Shown here: piece by piece, positions 32,743-42,025 of the stretch | Position numbering within the stretch: position 1 is the stretch's first letter | Layout: each line of letters opens with the position of its first letter | Assembly (NCBI GenBank): GCA_021298355.1 | Contig: JAJTEH010000001.1 | Span: 269,164 to 333,163 of the forward strand | From: Flammeovirgaceae bacterium | Lineage (GTDB): Bacteria > Bacteroidota > Bacteroidia > Cytophagales > Cyclobacteriaceae | DNA length: 64,000 nucleotides | Reading direction: 5' to 3' | Notes under the pieces: model-generated | The model's input: the letters and a program-made list of their open reading frames with translations, nothing else | Told to the model about the DNA's origin: nothing | Database searches by the model: none | Translations under genes and position numbers: made by a program

Positions 32743-33600
32743 TTAGTGGATTATTGGATTAGTTAAAATTGGTTGATGAATAAACTGAAATACTTTATCA
32801 TAAATACGTTGATCTTTCAAATGATGTCCTAAACCTTGGGTGATCATTAATTCAGATTTTCCCCAGGCTGCATGAATGTTCTTAGAATTGTCTGCATGCG
32901 TATCCTGATCATCCTCATCGTGAATAATCAAGCCTTCAGCTGTTATACTTTTAGCAAATAGCTTTGCTGAGAAATAGGATGGAGGTTGCCCTACTTCTTT
33001 TTCAAAATGATGGCGAATAGTGCGTGTTACTGCGTTATTCAAATTCAATGTTTTGGTATAAAAACTAAAAAAATCTTCTGCTTCACCAGGGGGCGCTAAC
33101 AACACAATTTTTTCCGGCATTAATTCCGGATGCAGATGATACGTATATAAAGTTGTGAAACTCCCAATGCTGTGGCTGATAACTTGATCAACTTTACCAA
33201 CCTCATCTAGAAAGAGTTTTACAGTTTTTGCATATAGCGGAACATGCAAAAAATCTCCTTCGCTTAATCCATGTCCGGGAGCATCAAAAGCATAAATAGT
33301 ATAGTCATCTTTTGATAATTTCTCAATGTAATTTTTCCATCTGAACGTATGGCTGCTCCAACCATGCAGAAATAAAAGTTTCTTTTTTCCGTTTCCCCAT
33401 TGGTAGGTTTGTATTTTTTGCCCATGAATGGTAAACGTAAAACTTTCTCCTGTTTGCAGAAAAGTTTTGTGGTGATCGAGTATTTTTCCTCTGATGGGTT
33501 TGCAGAAAATTGCAAATCCGTGTTTACCAGCAATAGAGGGCGCTAGGGCATGTAAACTGTTTAGGTAGATACCGATGCTCTTTGTTATCAGTGTTTTCAT
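32743..33600 (-). CDS. Alpha/beta-hydrolase under TetR operator
   Basis: The start is set at ATG (33600); the longer in-frame TTG at 33615 falls inside a palindromic operator. The 285-residue product is an alpha/beta-hydrolase: FLHGWSSHTFRWKNYIE (oxyanion loop), FDAPGHGLSEG, the nucleophile elbow SHSIGSF where Ser is the likely nucleophile, IIHDEDDQDTH for the acid, and GLGHHLKDQRIY with the catalytic His. The elbow reads S-H-S-I-G rather than G-x-S-x-G. The substrate is unknown. It is 40 bases downstream of tetR on the same strand, with its own operator. Confidence 0.88.
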   Translation of the reverse strand: MKTLITKSIGIYLNSLHALAPSIAGKHGFAIFCKPIRGKILDHHKTFLQTGESFTFTIHGQKIQTYQWGNGKKKLLFLHGWSSHTFRWKNYIEKLSKDDYTIYAFDAPGHGLSEGDFLHVPLYAKTVKLFLDEVGKVDQVISHSIGSFTTLYTYHLHPELMPEKIVLLAPPGEAEDFFSFYTKTLNLNNAVTRTIRHHFEKEVGQPPSYFSAKLFAKSITAEGLIIHDEDDQDTHADNSKNIHAAWGKSELMITQGLGHHLKDQRIYDKVFQFIHQPILTNPIIH

Positions 33601-33606
33601 TTTAGT

Positions 33607-33624
33607 AGATACCAATTGGTATCT
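33607..33624. promoter_or_regulatory. 18-bp palindromic operator upstream of the hydrolase gene
   Basis: AGATACCAATTGGTATCT is a perfect palindrome, six bases upstream of the hydrolase ATG and 16 bases downstream of the tetR stop. A near-identical copy at 34239-34256 lies in front of tetR, so both are probably bound by the TetR protein encoded between them. Confidence 0.85.
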
Positions 33625-33640
33625 TATTACGTAAAAAAAT

Positions 33641-34231
33641 TTAAACTTGTATTTCTTTTAATAAACCATTTAAGTGTTTAATAATTCGTTTAATTGCTAC
33701 AGGATTTCCTTCTAACTTACTCAACATAATACCACCTTCCAGATTAGCAATAATTAAAGTAGCGTAATGGTCTTTATCCATGTTTGGTTTTAACTCGCCT
33801 TGTTTAATACCATTATTAAAAATCTCTAGTAACGATTCGTGTAAATGATGCAGCAACCTAATTGCTTCTTTTCGCAAAGCAGGATTTGTATCGTCAGCTT
33901 CAATAGCCGCATTCAATAACGGACACCCACCTTTTAACGGTGGATTAACTGTATAAGATTCGAAAAAATTAAAAATCAGTTTTAATTTTCTAACTGCGCT
34001 TGTTTCGTGTGCTGTGCCTTCTCTTAATTTAGACAATACAGATCCAGACAAATAATGGAACGTTTCTATTTCTAGCTTATCCTTGTTATCAAAATGTTTA
34101 TATATAGCGCCTTTCGTTAAACCTGTGGCATCCGTAATATTACTTAACGAAGTAGATTTATAGCCGAAAGTATTAAACAATACTCCGGCTTTTTTTAAAA
34201 TCGTTTCTCTTGTTACGAGCGGATTGCGCAT
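33641..34231 (-). CDS. TetR-family transcriptional regulator
   Basis: This 196-residue repressor has an N-terminal HTH (about 8-55: ETILKKAGVLFNTFGYKSTSLSNITDATGLTKGAIYKHFDNKDKLE), a textbook TetR signature, and a helical ligand domain with the conserved GGCPLLNAAIEADDTNPALR found in a large subgroup of small-molecule sensors. It probably represses itself, the downstream hydrolase and the divergent flavin reductase through the two matching palindromes at 33607-33624 and 34239-34256. The inducer cannot be read; related regulators often answer to electrophiles or quinones. Confidence 0.93.
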   Translation of the reverse strand: MRNPLVTRETILKKAGVLFNTFGYKSTSLSNITDATGLTKGAIYKHFDNKDKLEIETFHYLSGSVLSKLREGTAHETSAVRKLKLIFNFFESYTVNPPLKGGCPLLNAAIEADDTNPALRKEAIRLLHHLHESLLEIFNNGIKQGELKPNMDKDHYATLIIANLEGGIMLSKLEGNPVAIKRIIKHLNGLLKEIQV

Positions 34232-34238
34232 GCGCCAA

Positions 34239-34256
34239 AGATACCGATTGGTATCT
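34239..34256. promoter_or_regulatory. 18-bp palindromic operator between tetR and the flavin reductase gene
   Basis: AGATACCGATTGGTATCT differs from the operator at 33607-33624 at one position (G for A near the centre). It lies seven bases from the tetR ATG and about 46 bases from the divergent flavin reductase start, so one site can control both. Confidence 0.85.
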
Positions 34257-34302
34257 CAAATTTCCAATTATTATTCAAACTTTTTTATACCATTCTGGTT
34301 TT

Positions 34303-34974
34303 ATGTGCATGTTAACCGTATCAATTGACGAAATAAAAGGGTGGGATCGCTTTTACCGCGCGAATTTTATCAATAGTTTAAGTGGGTTTAAATCGGCATC
34401 GCTCATCTCAACTGTATCGCCCGATGGTAAAACCAACGTGGCTATTTTTAGCAACATCGTACATATAGGTGCAGATCCGGCTTTAATTGGCTTTGTTAAC
34501 CGACCAAAAGAAGCTGCCCCGCATACGCTAAGCAATATTGAACGAACCGGAGTTTATACGATTAATCTTGTTGACAAATACATGGCTGAAAAAGCGCATT
34601 TGAGTAGTGCCAAGTATGAAGAAGGGATTAGTGAATTTGATGCTCTGCAAATCGATATTGATTTTCTTCCTGAATGGAAAGCACCTTTGGTGAAAGATGC
34701 TGTTTGCAGTTACGGGTTGAAGGTTGCTGAAATTATTCCGATCTCTTTAAACGGAACCTACTTTGTTATTGGAGCTATTCAATGGGTAAAAGTAAATAAA
34801 TCTATAATGTGTGATGATGGATTTTTAGCCTTGCAAGAAGTGGAAACAATTTGTTCCTTAGGTATCGATGCCTATTATACAACAGCGTTAGTAAATCGCT
34901 GGGAATACGCCAAACCTTTTAAAAAAGCTGAATCAATTGATGCCGTTCCGAAACTTCAACAACCTACCAGATAA
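34303..34974 (+). CDS. Flavin reductase-like domain protein
   Basis: This 223-residue protein belongs to the split-barrel FMN-binding flavin reductase group: SLSGFKSASLISTVSPDGKTNVAIFSNIVHIGADPALIGFVNRP, HTLSNIERTGVYTINLV and EISEFDALQ-type segments. It probably uses FMN and NAD(P)H. The ATG at 34303 is preferred; ATG 34309 is two codons later, and an upstream TTG at 34210 would run through the TetR operator. It is divergent from tetR, and its last 42 bases overlap the 3' end of the converging SGNH hydrolase gene. Confidence 0.88.
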   Translation: MCMLTVSIDEIKGWDRFYRANFINSLSGFKSASLISTVSPDGKTNVAIFSNIVHIGADPALIGFVNRPKEAAPHTLSNIERTGVYTINLVDKYMAEKAHLSSAKYEEGISEFDALQIDIDFLPEWKAPLVKDAVCSYGLKVAEIIPISLNGTYFVIGAIQWVKVNKSIMCDDGFLALQEVETICSLGIDAYYTTALVNRWEYAKPFKKAESIDAVPKLQQPTR

Positions 34975-35907
34975 GGTTTCATTCGAAGTTTGAATCTGGT
35001 AGAAATACATTCCGGTAGCCCAAGTACGTGTATCGATGGAGGATGCTGGTGTATTCTCATCGTAAAAAATTTTCTTACCATTTGCATCAACAATAGTTAA
35101 TTGAAATGGACCAACATCTTCATTTACATTTAAATAGTGTTGAAAAGGATTTGGAGAAAGGTAACGAAATGCTTCTTCTTTCTTTGTCTTATCATTTACA
35201 TCTAAAACAGGATTTTGGATGTAAGTAATATTTTCATTTTTAAGAACTCTTTCTACCCATAACGCATACATTTTACCACTGGGGTGAAGTCTGTCACCGG
35301 CCACTAAATCGGGTTGTGCTAATCCTAATCTTGAAATATCAGTGATGTCGATAAACAAAATTCCATTTTCTTCGCATACTTCTTTTTTAACAGCATTAAA
35401 TGCATCTATGCCTAATGATATAGATGTTTGATTACTCTGTCCAAAAGGTGTGTATCCATAGTCAGGAATAGATAGTACAAACAATTTTGTTTTATCTCCA
35501 TTTACTAAAGTTAAGGCGAGAGAAAGTAACTCTTCCAACTCGGGCTTGTAACTTTGAGCGGTTCTTCCTTGGTATTGGTTGTTAACGCCTATCAACAAAG
35601 AAATCAGGTTAACACTTCCTGGTTCGATGTTGGCTTGAAGTAACGCAGATTTTAGCTGATCGGTTCTCCAACCAGTGGTAGCTATAATACGTGGTCCATC
35701 GCCCACTATATTTTTTTGTTCGTTTAATTCTTTAATAAACTGAACGGGCCATCTTTCCGATTCGGCAACACCTTGCCCGATGGTGTACGAATCTCCTAAA
35801 GCAAGCATTTTTACACGTTCTTCAATTACCACACTTTGCCCAAAGGAAGTAACAGAAATGCACACCAGCAGAAGTAAAAGATTTTTTTTTGCGCTTAAGC
35901 TTTTCAT
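34933..35907 (-). CDS. SGNH/GDSL hydrolase with type IX secretion C-terminal domain
   Basis: This 324-residue protein has a signal peptide (about 1-23, SFGQ). The SGNH hydrolase has the Ser40 nucleophile in LALGDSYTIG, GVNNQ (block III), and the Asp205/His208 pair in DRLHPSGKMY. Residues about 245-324 (RYLSPNPFQHYLNV, FQLTIVDANGKKIFYD, TRTWATGMYFYQI) match the Por/type A sorting domain that directs proteins through the type IX system to the cell surface. The likely reaction is ester hydrolysis on a carbohydrate or lipid. The 3' end overlaps the converging flavin reductase gene by 42 bases. Confidence 0.9.
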   Translation of the reverse strand: MKSLSAKKNLLLLLVCISVTSFGQSVVIEERVKMLALGDSYTIGQGVAESERWPVQFIKELNEQKNIVGDGPRIIATTGWRTDQLKSALLQANIEPGSVNLISLLIGVNNQYQGRTAQSYKPELEELLSLALTLVNGDKTKLFVLSIPDYGYTPFGQSNQTSISLGIDAFNAVKKEVCEENGILFIDITDISRLGLAQPDLVAGDRLHPSGKMYALWVERVLKNENITYIQNPVLDVNDKTKKEEAFRYLSPNPFQHYLNVNEDVGPFQLTIVDANGKKIFYDENTPASSIDTRTWATGMYFYQIQTSNETLSGRLLKFRNGIN

Positions 35908-35988
35908 TTCTTCGTTACTTTAAAAATACAAGCTGTGGTAATATTCTTTATTTTTGATAACAATTAAAACTACAATAAGTTTTTTTAC

Positions 35989-36255
35989 ATGCCACAGGCA
36001 AAAAAATGTGTTTCAGGAAAAAAATTGTTCGACACCGAAGCGTTGGCATTATTGGCGTTACTTGAATTTTACCGAAACAATGGAAATGCCAACATCAACG
36101 GACCTAAAAATGTGTACCATTGTGGTGAATGTGCGTATTGGCATTTTACTTCGAAGGGTGAGTTTCATCCTGATGTAAAAAGTTATTTATCATCAGCGGA
36201 TTATCAACTTCGGTTGAAAGCAAACAAATGGATTTCAAAATTTAAAGACTATTAA
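35989..36255 (+). CDS. Small protein with a CxxC zinc-ribbon-like motif
   Basis: This 88-residue basic protein starts at ATG. It has an N-terminal Cys (KKCVSGKKLFDTEALALLALLEFY) and a later YHCGECAYWHFTSKG, a pattern seen in small zinc-ribbon proteins of the form C-x-x-C-x-x-W-H-x-T-S in bacteria and phages. No function is known. It is six bases from the next gene and probably heads the SemiSWEET-purT-methyltransferase operon. Confidence 0.65.
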   Translation: MPQAKKCVSGKKLFDTEALALLALLEFYRNNGNANINGPKNVYHCGECAYWHFTSKGEFHPDVKSYLSSADYQLRLKANKWISKFKDY

Positions 36256-36261
36256 TTGTTT

Positions 36262-36525
36262 ATGGAATGGATTGATTGGATTGGCCATTTAGGTTCTTTT
36301 TTAAGCAGCATCACTTTTATACCACAAGTGTATAAAGTGTGGCAAACAAAACGCACGCAAGATTTAAGCTTAACCATGCTTAGCATTATTTTTACCAGCA
36401 CAGTGGTGTGGTTGGTGTATGGTGTAGGCAGAATGTTATGGCCGGTTATTATTTGCAATAGCATCATTTGTTTATTAAGCATATTGCTTATCTATTTCAA
36501 ATTAACTTTCGATAAAAAATTCTGA
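36262..36525 (+). CDS. SemiSWEET transporter (PQ-loop family)
   Basis: This 87-residue protein has three membrane spans and the PQ-loop signature [18 protein letters not shown] in the first. It ends in a short basic tail. SemiSWEETs work as dimers that move sugars down their gradient. The ATG at 36262 is preferred over TTG 36256. It ends one base before purT, so the two are tightly linked; a link between sugar movement and purine synthesis is not explained by the families. Confidence 0.9.
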   Translation: MEWIDWIGHLGSFLSSITFIPQVYKVWQTKRTQDLSLTMLSIIFTSTVVWLVYGVGRMLWPVIICNSIICLLSILLIYFKLTFDKKF

Positions 36526-36526
36526 T

Positions 36527-37711
36527 ATGCTAAGCATTGGTACTCCGTTAAAAGCAAAAGCTAAAAAAGCTTTGTTACTAGGTTCTGGTGAATTAGGAAA
36601 AGAAGTGGTTATTGAATTGCAGAGATTAGGTGTTGAAGTAATTGCAGTAGATCGGTATGCACATGCACCCGCTATGCAAGTAGCGCATCGTTCGCATGTT
36701 ATTAATATGTTAGATGCGAAAGAATTACGAAGCTTAATAGAAAAAGAAAAACCTGATTACATTATTCCAGAAGTAGAAGCCATTGCAACGGATGAATTGG
36801 TAAAGCTGGAGTCAGAAGGTTATAACGTTATTCCTTCTGCCAAAGCTACTCAACTTACTATGAACAGAGAAGGTATACGCAGGTTAGCAGCAGAAGAATT
36901 GCAATTGCAAACTTCGCCTTATCGTTTTGCAGGTACGTACCAAGAGTTTGCACAAGCTGTAGCAGCCATTGGCATTCCTTGTGTTGTAAAACCAGTGATG
37001 AGCTCATCAGGTAAGGGACAAAGTGTTATCAAACAAGCCGATCAAATTGAAACGGCCTGGCAATATGCACAAGAAGGTGGGAGAGCAGGTGGTGGGAGAG
37101 TAATCATCGAAGGTTTTATTTCTTTCGATTATGAAATTACATTGCTCACCATTCAACATGCTAATGGTGTTTCTTTTTGCGCACCGATTGGTCATAGGCA
37201 AGAACATGGCGATTATCAGGAATCGTGGCAACCTCATCCTATGCCGCAAAATGCCTTAGTACGTGCACAACAAATGTCCACCCAAGTTGTACATGCTTTA
37301 GGAGGAAAAGGAATTTTTGGAGTAGAATTTTTTATTAAAGGAGAGGAAGTTTTTTTCAGCGAACTTTCTCCTCGTCCGCACGATACAGGTATGGTTACCA
37401 TGATTTCTCAAGATCTTTCAGAATTTGCTTTGCATGTGCGCGCTATATTAGGTTTGCCTATTCCTTCTATTCGACAAGTAGGATATGCGGCTTCACGTGT
37501 AATACTTGTTAAGGGCAATAGCGATAACATCCAATTTACAGGTTTTGAAAAGGCTTTAGAAGAACCTGATACTCAAATTCGACTATTCGGAAAACCGGAA
37601 GTAAGAGGTGAACGCAGAATGGGTGTTTGTCTCGCATTAGGTCACTCAATAGATGATGCACGTAAAAAAGCGAACCAAGCAGCTGCATCGATAACGTATT
37701 CTTTCTTATGA
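36527..37711 (+). CDS. purT: Formate-dependent GAR transformylase PurT
   Basis: This 394-residue ATP-grasp enzyme joins formate to glycinamide ribonucleotide in purine synthesis, independent of tetrahydrofolate. Diagnostic are the N-terminal [83 protein letters not shown] and a final [17 protein letters not shown]. Length is normal. Its TGA overlaps the ATG of the following methyltransferase gene (ATGA). Confidence 0.96.
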   Translation: MLSIGTPLKAKAKKALLLGSGELGKEVVIELQRLGVEVIAVDRYAHAPAMQVAHRSHVINMLDAKELRSLIEKEKPDYIIPEVEAIATDELVKLESEGYNVIPSAKATQLTMNREGIRRLAAEELQLQTSPYRFAGTYQEFAQAVAAIGIPCVVKPVMSSSGKGQSVIKQADQIETAWQYAQEGGRAGGGRVIIEGFISFDYEITLLTIQHANGVSFCAPIGHRQEHGDYQESWQPHPMPQNALVRAQQMSTQVVHALGGKGIFGVEFFIKGEEVFFSELSPRPHDTGMVTMISQDLSEFALHVRAILGLPIPSIRQVGYAASRVILVKGNSDNIQFTGFEKALEEPDTQIRLFGKPEVRGERRMGVCLALGHSIDDARKKANQAAASITYSFL

Positions 37712-38460
37712 ATCAGGAAAAACACTGGAATACCATCGGCTCGGATTATGATGACACCATTTTTGATGTTTTCAATTCAGATTTAAAGCATATACTAAAA
37801 CGTTATGTGAAGAAGTTCGGCAATCCGGAACACACAGTAATTGATTTTGGCTGTGGTACAGGCAAAGCATTTCCTTTACTGGCACCGCATTTTAAAAATA
37901 TTGTCGGAACAGATTTATCTGCCGCTTTGCTTAAGCAAGCAAAAGCAAGAAACTCACAACATGTTACCGTAATTAAAGCAGATTTATCTAAACCCTTGAA
38001 AGGCTTTCCAAAAGCAGAATTCGCGTTTTGTTGTAATGTAATCATGTTGCAGGATGAGCAAAAAAATATCAACATGTTACAAAACATCTATCGCCAATTA
38101 AAAACCAAAGGTAAGGCCTTGGTTGTTATTCCTTCTATGGAGTCGATGTTGTTTGCCAATATGCAATTGGTACGCTGGTACGAAAAAGAAGGAAAAAACG
38201 TATCCCAAATTCCATCAGAAGAATTCGATTATTTTAAGAATGATAAACTTAAAACGCTGCTAGGTTATTTTCATATCGATCATGTTCCAACCAAACATTT
38301 CTTAAAGGAAGAAATGGAGTTTTTATGTAAGCAAATTGGTTTTGAAGTTTCGAACATCGATAAAGTATCGTATAGTTGGCAAACAGAATTTGCTAAACCG
38401 CCAAAGTGGTTGAAAGATCCTGGCCCTTGGGATTGGCTGTTTGTGCTGCATAAGGCGTAA
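37708..38460 (+). CDS. Class I SAM-dependent methyltransferase
   Basis: This 250-residue soluble protein has the SAM-binding motif [16 protein letters not shown] (about residues 45-59), then [15 protein letters not shown] and [26 protein letters not shown]. The C-terminal half is unlike well-known subfamilies, so the substrate cannot be named. It is translationally coupled to purT (ATGA). It is followed by a PBP1A gene with its own candidate promoter. Confidence 0.88.
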   Translation: MNQEKHWNTIGSDYDDTIFDVFNSDLKHILKRYVKKFGNPEHTVIDFGCGTGKAFPLLAPHFKNIVGTDLSAALLKQAKARNSQHVTVIKADLSKPLKGFPKAEFAFCCNVIMLQDEQKNINMLQNIYRQLKTKGKALVVIPSMESMLFANMQLVRWYEKEGKNVSQIPSEEFDYFKNDKLKTLLGYFHIDHVPTKHFLKEEMEFLCKQIGFEVSNIDKVSYSWQTEFAKPPKWLKDPGPWDWLFVLHKA

Positions 38461-38518
38461 ACACGGATTATTTGCGTATGTTTTTCAGATAAAATAAACA
38501 TTTTGAGGGTGTAATTCA

Positions 38519-38550
38519 TTTGCTTTAGCCAAATGCACCACCTATATTTC
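38519..38550 (+). promoter_or_regulatory. candidate promoter for the PBP1A gene
   Basis: TTTG (38519-38522), 20 bases, then TATATTTC (38543-38550), one base off TAnnTTTG. It ends 18 bases before the ATG at 38569. Confidence 0.5.
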
Positions 38551-38568
38551 TGATTCGTACCCTTACCT

Positions 38569-41064
38569 ATGCCTCCTGGTAACTCTTTATTTAAAGTAAT
38601 TCAATCTTTATGGTTGACTAAAGTGAAACCCTTTGTCATCAACCATTTACTGTGGATTAAAGCAAACTATTTCAAGCTTAAAAATTACTACGCTACTCAC
38701 CCCAAACAAAAGCGATGGACTATTGCAGGGTTATTGGTGATGGGACCTCCCTTGCTTTTGCTTCTGATTGTTTGGATAGAGATACCCGGTAAAAAAGCGT
38801 TGCGAAATATTCAAAATCAATTGCCTTCAGAAATTTACAGTGCCGATAGCGTGTTAATCGGAAGATTTTTTGTGCAAGACAGAACAGAAGTAAAGTTCGA
38901 TCAGATTGCTCAATCTGTTAAAGATGCATTAATTGCAACAGAAGATATTCGTTTTTACGAACACGGTGGTGTAGATTTTGAGAGTTTAGGTCGCGTACTC
39001 ACGAAATCGATTATCATGGGCGATGAGTCTGCCGGAGGTGGAAGTACGTTAACTCAACAACTATCCAAAAATTTATATCCTCGTAAAAAATATTGGATGC
39101 TTTCCATGTTAATCAATAAACTAAGAGAAATGTGGACAGCCATACGCATCGAAGACATCTACAACAAAGATCAAATTCTAACTATGTATTTAAACACAGT
39201 TTCATTTGCCGATCAAACGTATGGTATTGAAACTGCATCGAAACGTTTTTTTTCGGTGTCTGCTAAAGATTTAAAAACAGAACAAGCAGCTTTGTTAGTA
39301 GGGATGCTTAAAGCTACCCATTCTTATAATCCTCGTTTATTTCCTGACCGCGCTTTGAAAAGAAGAAACGTTGTTATCGGGCAAATGGTAAAGTATAACT
39401 TTCTGAAAAAAGAAGAAGCAGATAAAATTCAGGAAAAACCTTTAGCCCTCCGTTATTCGAGACCTAAAAATAATTTAGGGTTAGCATCTTACTTTAAAGA
39501 ATACGTAAGAACGGAATTACAAAAATGGTTTGACGAGCACCCCAACGAAGAAGGAGAAAATTATAATATTTATACGGATGGATTAAAAATCTATACCACC
39601 ATCGATTCGCGCATGCAAACCTATGCCGAGAAAGCAGTGGAACAACAAATGACGGAATTGCAAAAACAATTCTTTGCGCATTGGGGAAAGGAAGGGTTAT
39701 TTAAAGAAAACAAAACATTACTTTCTGATGCCATCAAAAGAAGCGATCGGTATAAAAAACTGGTAGAAGAAGGATTAACAGAAGATGAGATTGTGAAAAA
39801 ATTAGAAAAGAAAATTCCGATCCGTCTTTTTTCGTGGCAAGGAGAAAAGGAAGTTATTGCCAGCCCGATAGATTCTATTAAACATCATCTGCAATTTTTA
39901 AATGCTGGGTTTTTAGTTTTAGATGCCCATAACGGTCAGATAAAGGCCTGGGTAGGTGGAATAGATCATCAGTTTTTTCAGTACGACCATGTTCGCACAA
40001 GCACAAAAAGACAAGTAGGTTCTATTTTTAAACCCCTTGTATACGCTACAGCAATTGATAAGGGAATTTCCCCATGCGAGTTGGTTTCGGCTAATCGAGA
40101 AACTTACATAGATGAAGAAGGAGAGGAGTGGACGCCCAGAAACTCGAACATCGATTACGAAGTTAAATACACCATGCGCGGAGCCTTAGCTTATTCCGTT
40201 AACACGGTGGCTGTAAAAATGATTATGAAAGCTGGTGTTAACGAAACAAAAGAAGTAGCCAGAAAAATGGGAATTGAAAGTGAATTGCCTGATGTGCCAT
40301 CTATCGCATTGGGTTCTCCTTCTGTTTCATTAATGGAAATGACGCAAGCTTTTTCTGGTTTTACTAATGAAGGAGAAACAGTGAAACCTATGTATGTAAC
40401 GAAAGTGGTAGATGTAAAGGGTAACATGGTGAAAGATTTACCACAACCTGAAAAAACACAACCCGCCTTAAGTAAGAAAGCAATTGCGTTAACACGCGAA
40501 ATGATGCGTACCGTTACACAAGAAGGAACAGCATCGCGCATCAGATGGAAGTATGGCGTTTACACTGAGTTAGCAGGAAAAACAGGAACTACACAAGGAA
40601 ATGCTGATGGTTGGTTTATGGCTTTAACGCCCGACTTAGTAATTGGCTCGTGGGTAGGAGCAGACGACCAGCGCGTACGATTCAGGCATACAGAATTAGG
40701 ACAAGGCGCCAGCACTGCTTTACCTATTGCAGGCTATTTTTTAAAACAAGTTAACGCAGATAAAAAATTTAAGAAATTAGCAGAGGCCACATTTAATCCT
40801 TTACCAGATGAATGGAGAAAGGAATTAGAATGTGATTTATACGAATTAGACTCTGCCCTTATCCGTAGAATTGAAAAAGTAAAATGGAAACGCGATTCAA
40901 CTTTATTAGCCGATACAACAGCAACTATTGAAGAATCCTTCTTAGAGCAATTGTTAAAACGAAAACAAAAAATGTTGCAATACCAAATGCGACAAGATTC
41001 TATCCGCAGACGAGATTTAATTAATGTACTAGAAAACGAAACCGAAACGAATAATGACAATTGA
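38569..41064 (+). CDS. Class A penicillin-binding protein (PBP1A)
   Basis: This 831-residue bifunctional cell-wall synthase has one membrane anchor (about 51-70). The GT51 glycosyltransferase has ATEDIRFYEHGGVD (catalytic Glu125) and AGGGSTLTQQLSKNLYPRK. The transpeptidase has its nucleophile in GSIFKP (Ser485), the second motif SVNT and the third KTGTT (Lys671). The C-terminus is a helical, charged tail. It polymerises and cross-links peptidoglycan outside the inner membrane. Its 3' end overlaps the next gene by 11 bases. The order and spacing of motifs are normal for the family. Confidence 0.95.
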   Translation: MPPGNSLFKVIQSLWLTKVKPFVINHLLWIKANYFKLKNYYATHPKQKRWTIAGLLVMGPPLLLLLIVWIEIPGKKALRNIQNQLPSEIYSADSVLIGRFFVQDRTEVKFDQIAQSVKDALIATEDIRFYEHGGVDFESLGRVLTKSIIMGDESAGGGSTLTQQLSKNLYPRKKYWMLSMLINKLREMWTAIRIEDIYNKDQILTMYLNTVSFADQTYGIETASKRFFSVSAKDLKTEQAALLVGMLKATHSYNPRLFPDRALKRRNVVIGQMVKYNFLKKEEADKIQEKPLALRYSRPKNNLGLASYFKEYVRTELQKWFDEHPNEEGENYNIYTDGLKIYTTIDSRMQTYAEKAVEQQMTELQKQFFAHWGKEGLFKENKTLLSDAIKRSDRYKKLVEEGLTEDEIVKKLEKKIPIRLFSWQGEKEVIASPIDSIKHHLQFLNAGFLVLDAHNGQIKAWVGGIDHQFFQYDHVRTSTKRQVGSIFKPLVYATAIDKGISPCELVSANRETYIDEEGEEWTPRNSNIDYEVKYTMRGALAYSVNTVAVKMIMKAGVNETKEVARKMGIESELPDVPSIALGSPSVSLMEMTQAFSGFTNEGETVKPMYVTKVVDVKGNMVKDLPQPEKTQPALSKKAIALTREMMRTVTQEGTASRIRWKYGVYTELAGKTGTTQGNADGWFMALTPDLVIGSWVGADDQRVRFRHTELGQGASTALPIAGYFLKQVNADKKFKKLAEATFNPLPDEWRKELECDLYELDSALIRRIEKVKWKRDSTLLADTTATIEESFLEQLLKRKQKMLQYQMRQDSIRRRDLINVLENETETNNDN

Positions 41065-41998
41065 TAAAATGCTGGGTATTGACTACCCGATTATTGTAGC
41101 ACCCATGTTTTTGATTTCGAATACAGCTATGATTAAAGCCGCTATGGATAATGGCATAACTGCCGCCTTTCCTGCTTTAAACTATAGAACAGATGAAGAG
41201 TTACGCGCTGCTATACGAGAATTAAAAAAGTACAGCAACAAACCATTTGGAGTAAACTTGATTGTTAATAAATCTAATCTATTATATAAAAGTCAATTAA
41301 AGACTTTAGCAGAATTAAAAGTTGATTTCATCATTACTTCATTAGGTTCACCAGAAGAAGTAATTAAAACGTGCAAACCTTTAGGTATAAAAGTTTTTTG
41401 TGATGTAGTAGATACAGCCTATGCAAAAAAAGTAGAAGCATTAGGAGCTGATGCGGTAATTGCTGTAAACAACCAAGCAGGTGGACACGCAGGAAATATT
41501 GATCCAGCCACATTAGTTAAACAATTAAAAGCTGAGATTACTATCCCGATTATTTCGGCTGGTGGAATTGCTAAAGCTTCACACATTAAAGAAATTATGG
41601 AAGCCGGTGCTGCCGGGGTTTCTGTCGGAACTATTTTTATTGCGAGTGAAGAAGCACCGGTTTCTGCTGAATACAAACAAGCGATGGTAGACTATGGCGC
41701 TAAAGATATTGTACGCACTACTAAAATGTCGGGCAGTGCGCTTACGGTTATCAACACACCTTATGTAAAAGAGATGGGCACCGAAGCTAACTTCTTGGAA
41801 CGCTTGCTGCACAAAAACAAAACATTGAAAAAGTATGTAAAGATGTTAATTGCCTGGCGCGGTATGAAAGCCATTGAGAAAGCTGCTTTCAGTGCCACCT
41901 ATAAATCAGTTTGGTGCGCAGGACCTTCCATTGAATATGTAACATCAATCAGGCCAATGAAAGAGATTATCCAGGATTTAACGGTTGGATTAAAGTAA
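41054..41998 (+). CDS. Nitronate monooxygenase family protein
   Basis: This 314-residue TIM-barrel flavoprotein resembles nitronate monooxygenases and FabK-like enoyl-ACP reductases: YPIIVAPMFLISNTAMIKAA, FGVNLIVN, FIITSLGSPEEVI, ADAVIAVNNQAGGHAGN (with the catalytic-site His), PIISAGGIAKASHI and GAAGVSVGTIFIASEEA. Which of the two reactions it carries out cannot be settled from motifs alone. It overlaps the PBP1A gene by 11 bases and is convergent with the GH97 gene. Confidence 0.88.
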   Translation: MTIDKMLGIDYPIIVAPMFLISNTAMIKAAMDNGITAAFPALNYRTDEELRAAIRELKKYSNKPFGVNLIVNKSNLLYKSQLKTLAELKVDFIITSLGSPEEVIKTCKPLGIKVFCDVVDTAYAKKVEALGADAVIAVNNQAGGHAGNIDPATLVKQLKAEITIPIISAGGIAKASHIKEIMEAGAAGVSVGTIFIASEEAPVSAEYKQAMVDYGAKDIVRTTKMSGSALTVINTPYVKEMGTEANFLERLLHKNKTLKKYVKMLIAWRGMKAIEKAAFSATYKSVWCAGPSIEYVTSIRPMKEIIQDLTVGLK

Positions 41999-42025
41999 CT
42001 CTTTCATTGACACAGATTAGATTTT

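Noticed and set aside
33601..33615. TTG start for the alpha/beta-hydrolase at 33615
   Set aside because: It lies inside the palindromic operator; the ATG at 33600 gives a normal N-terminus.
34210..34302. N-terminal extension of the flavin reductase from TTG 34210
   Set aside because: The extension runs through the TetR operator and has no match to the family; ATG 34303 fits the fold.
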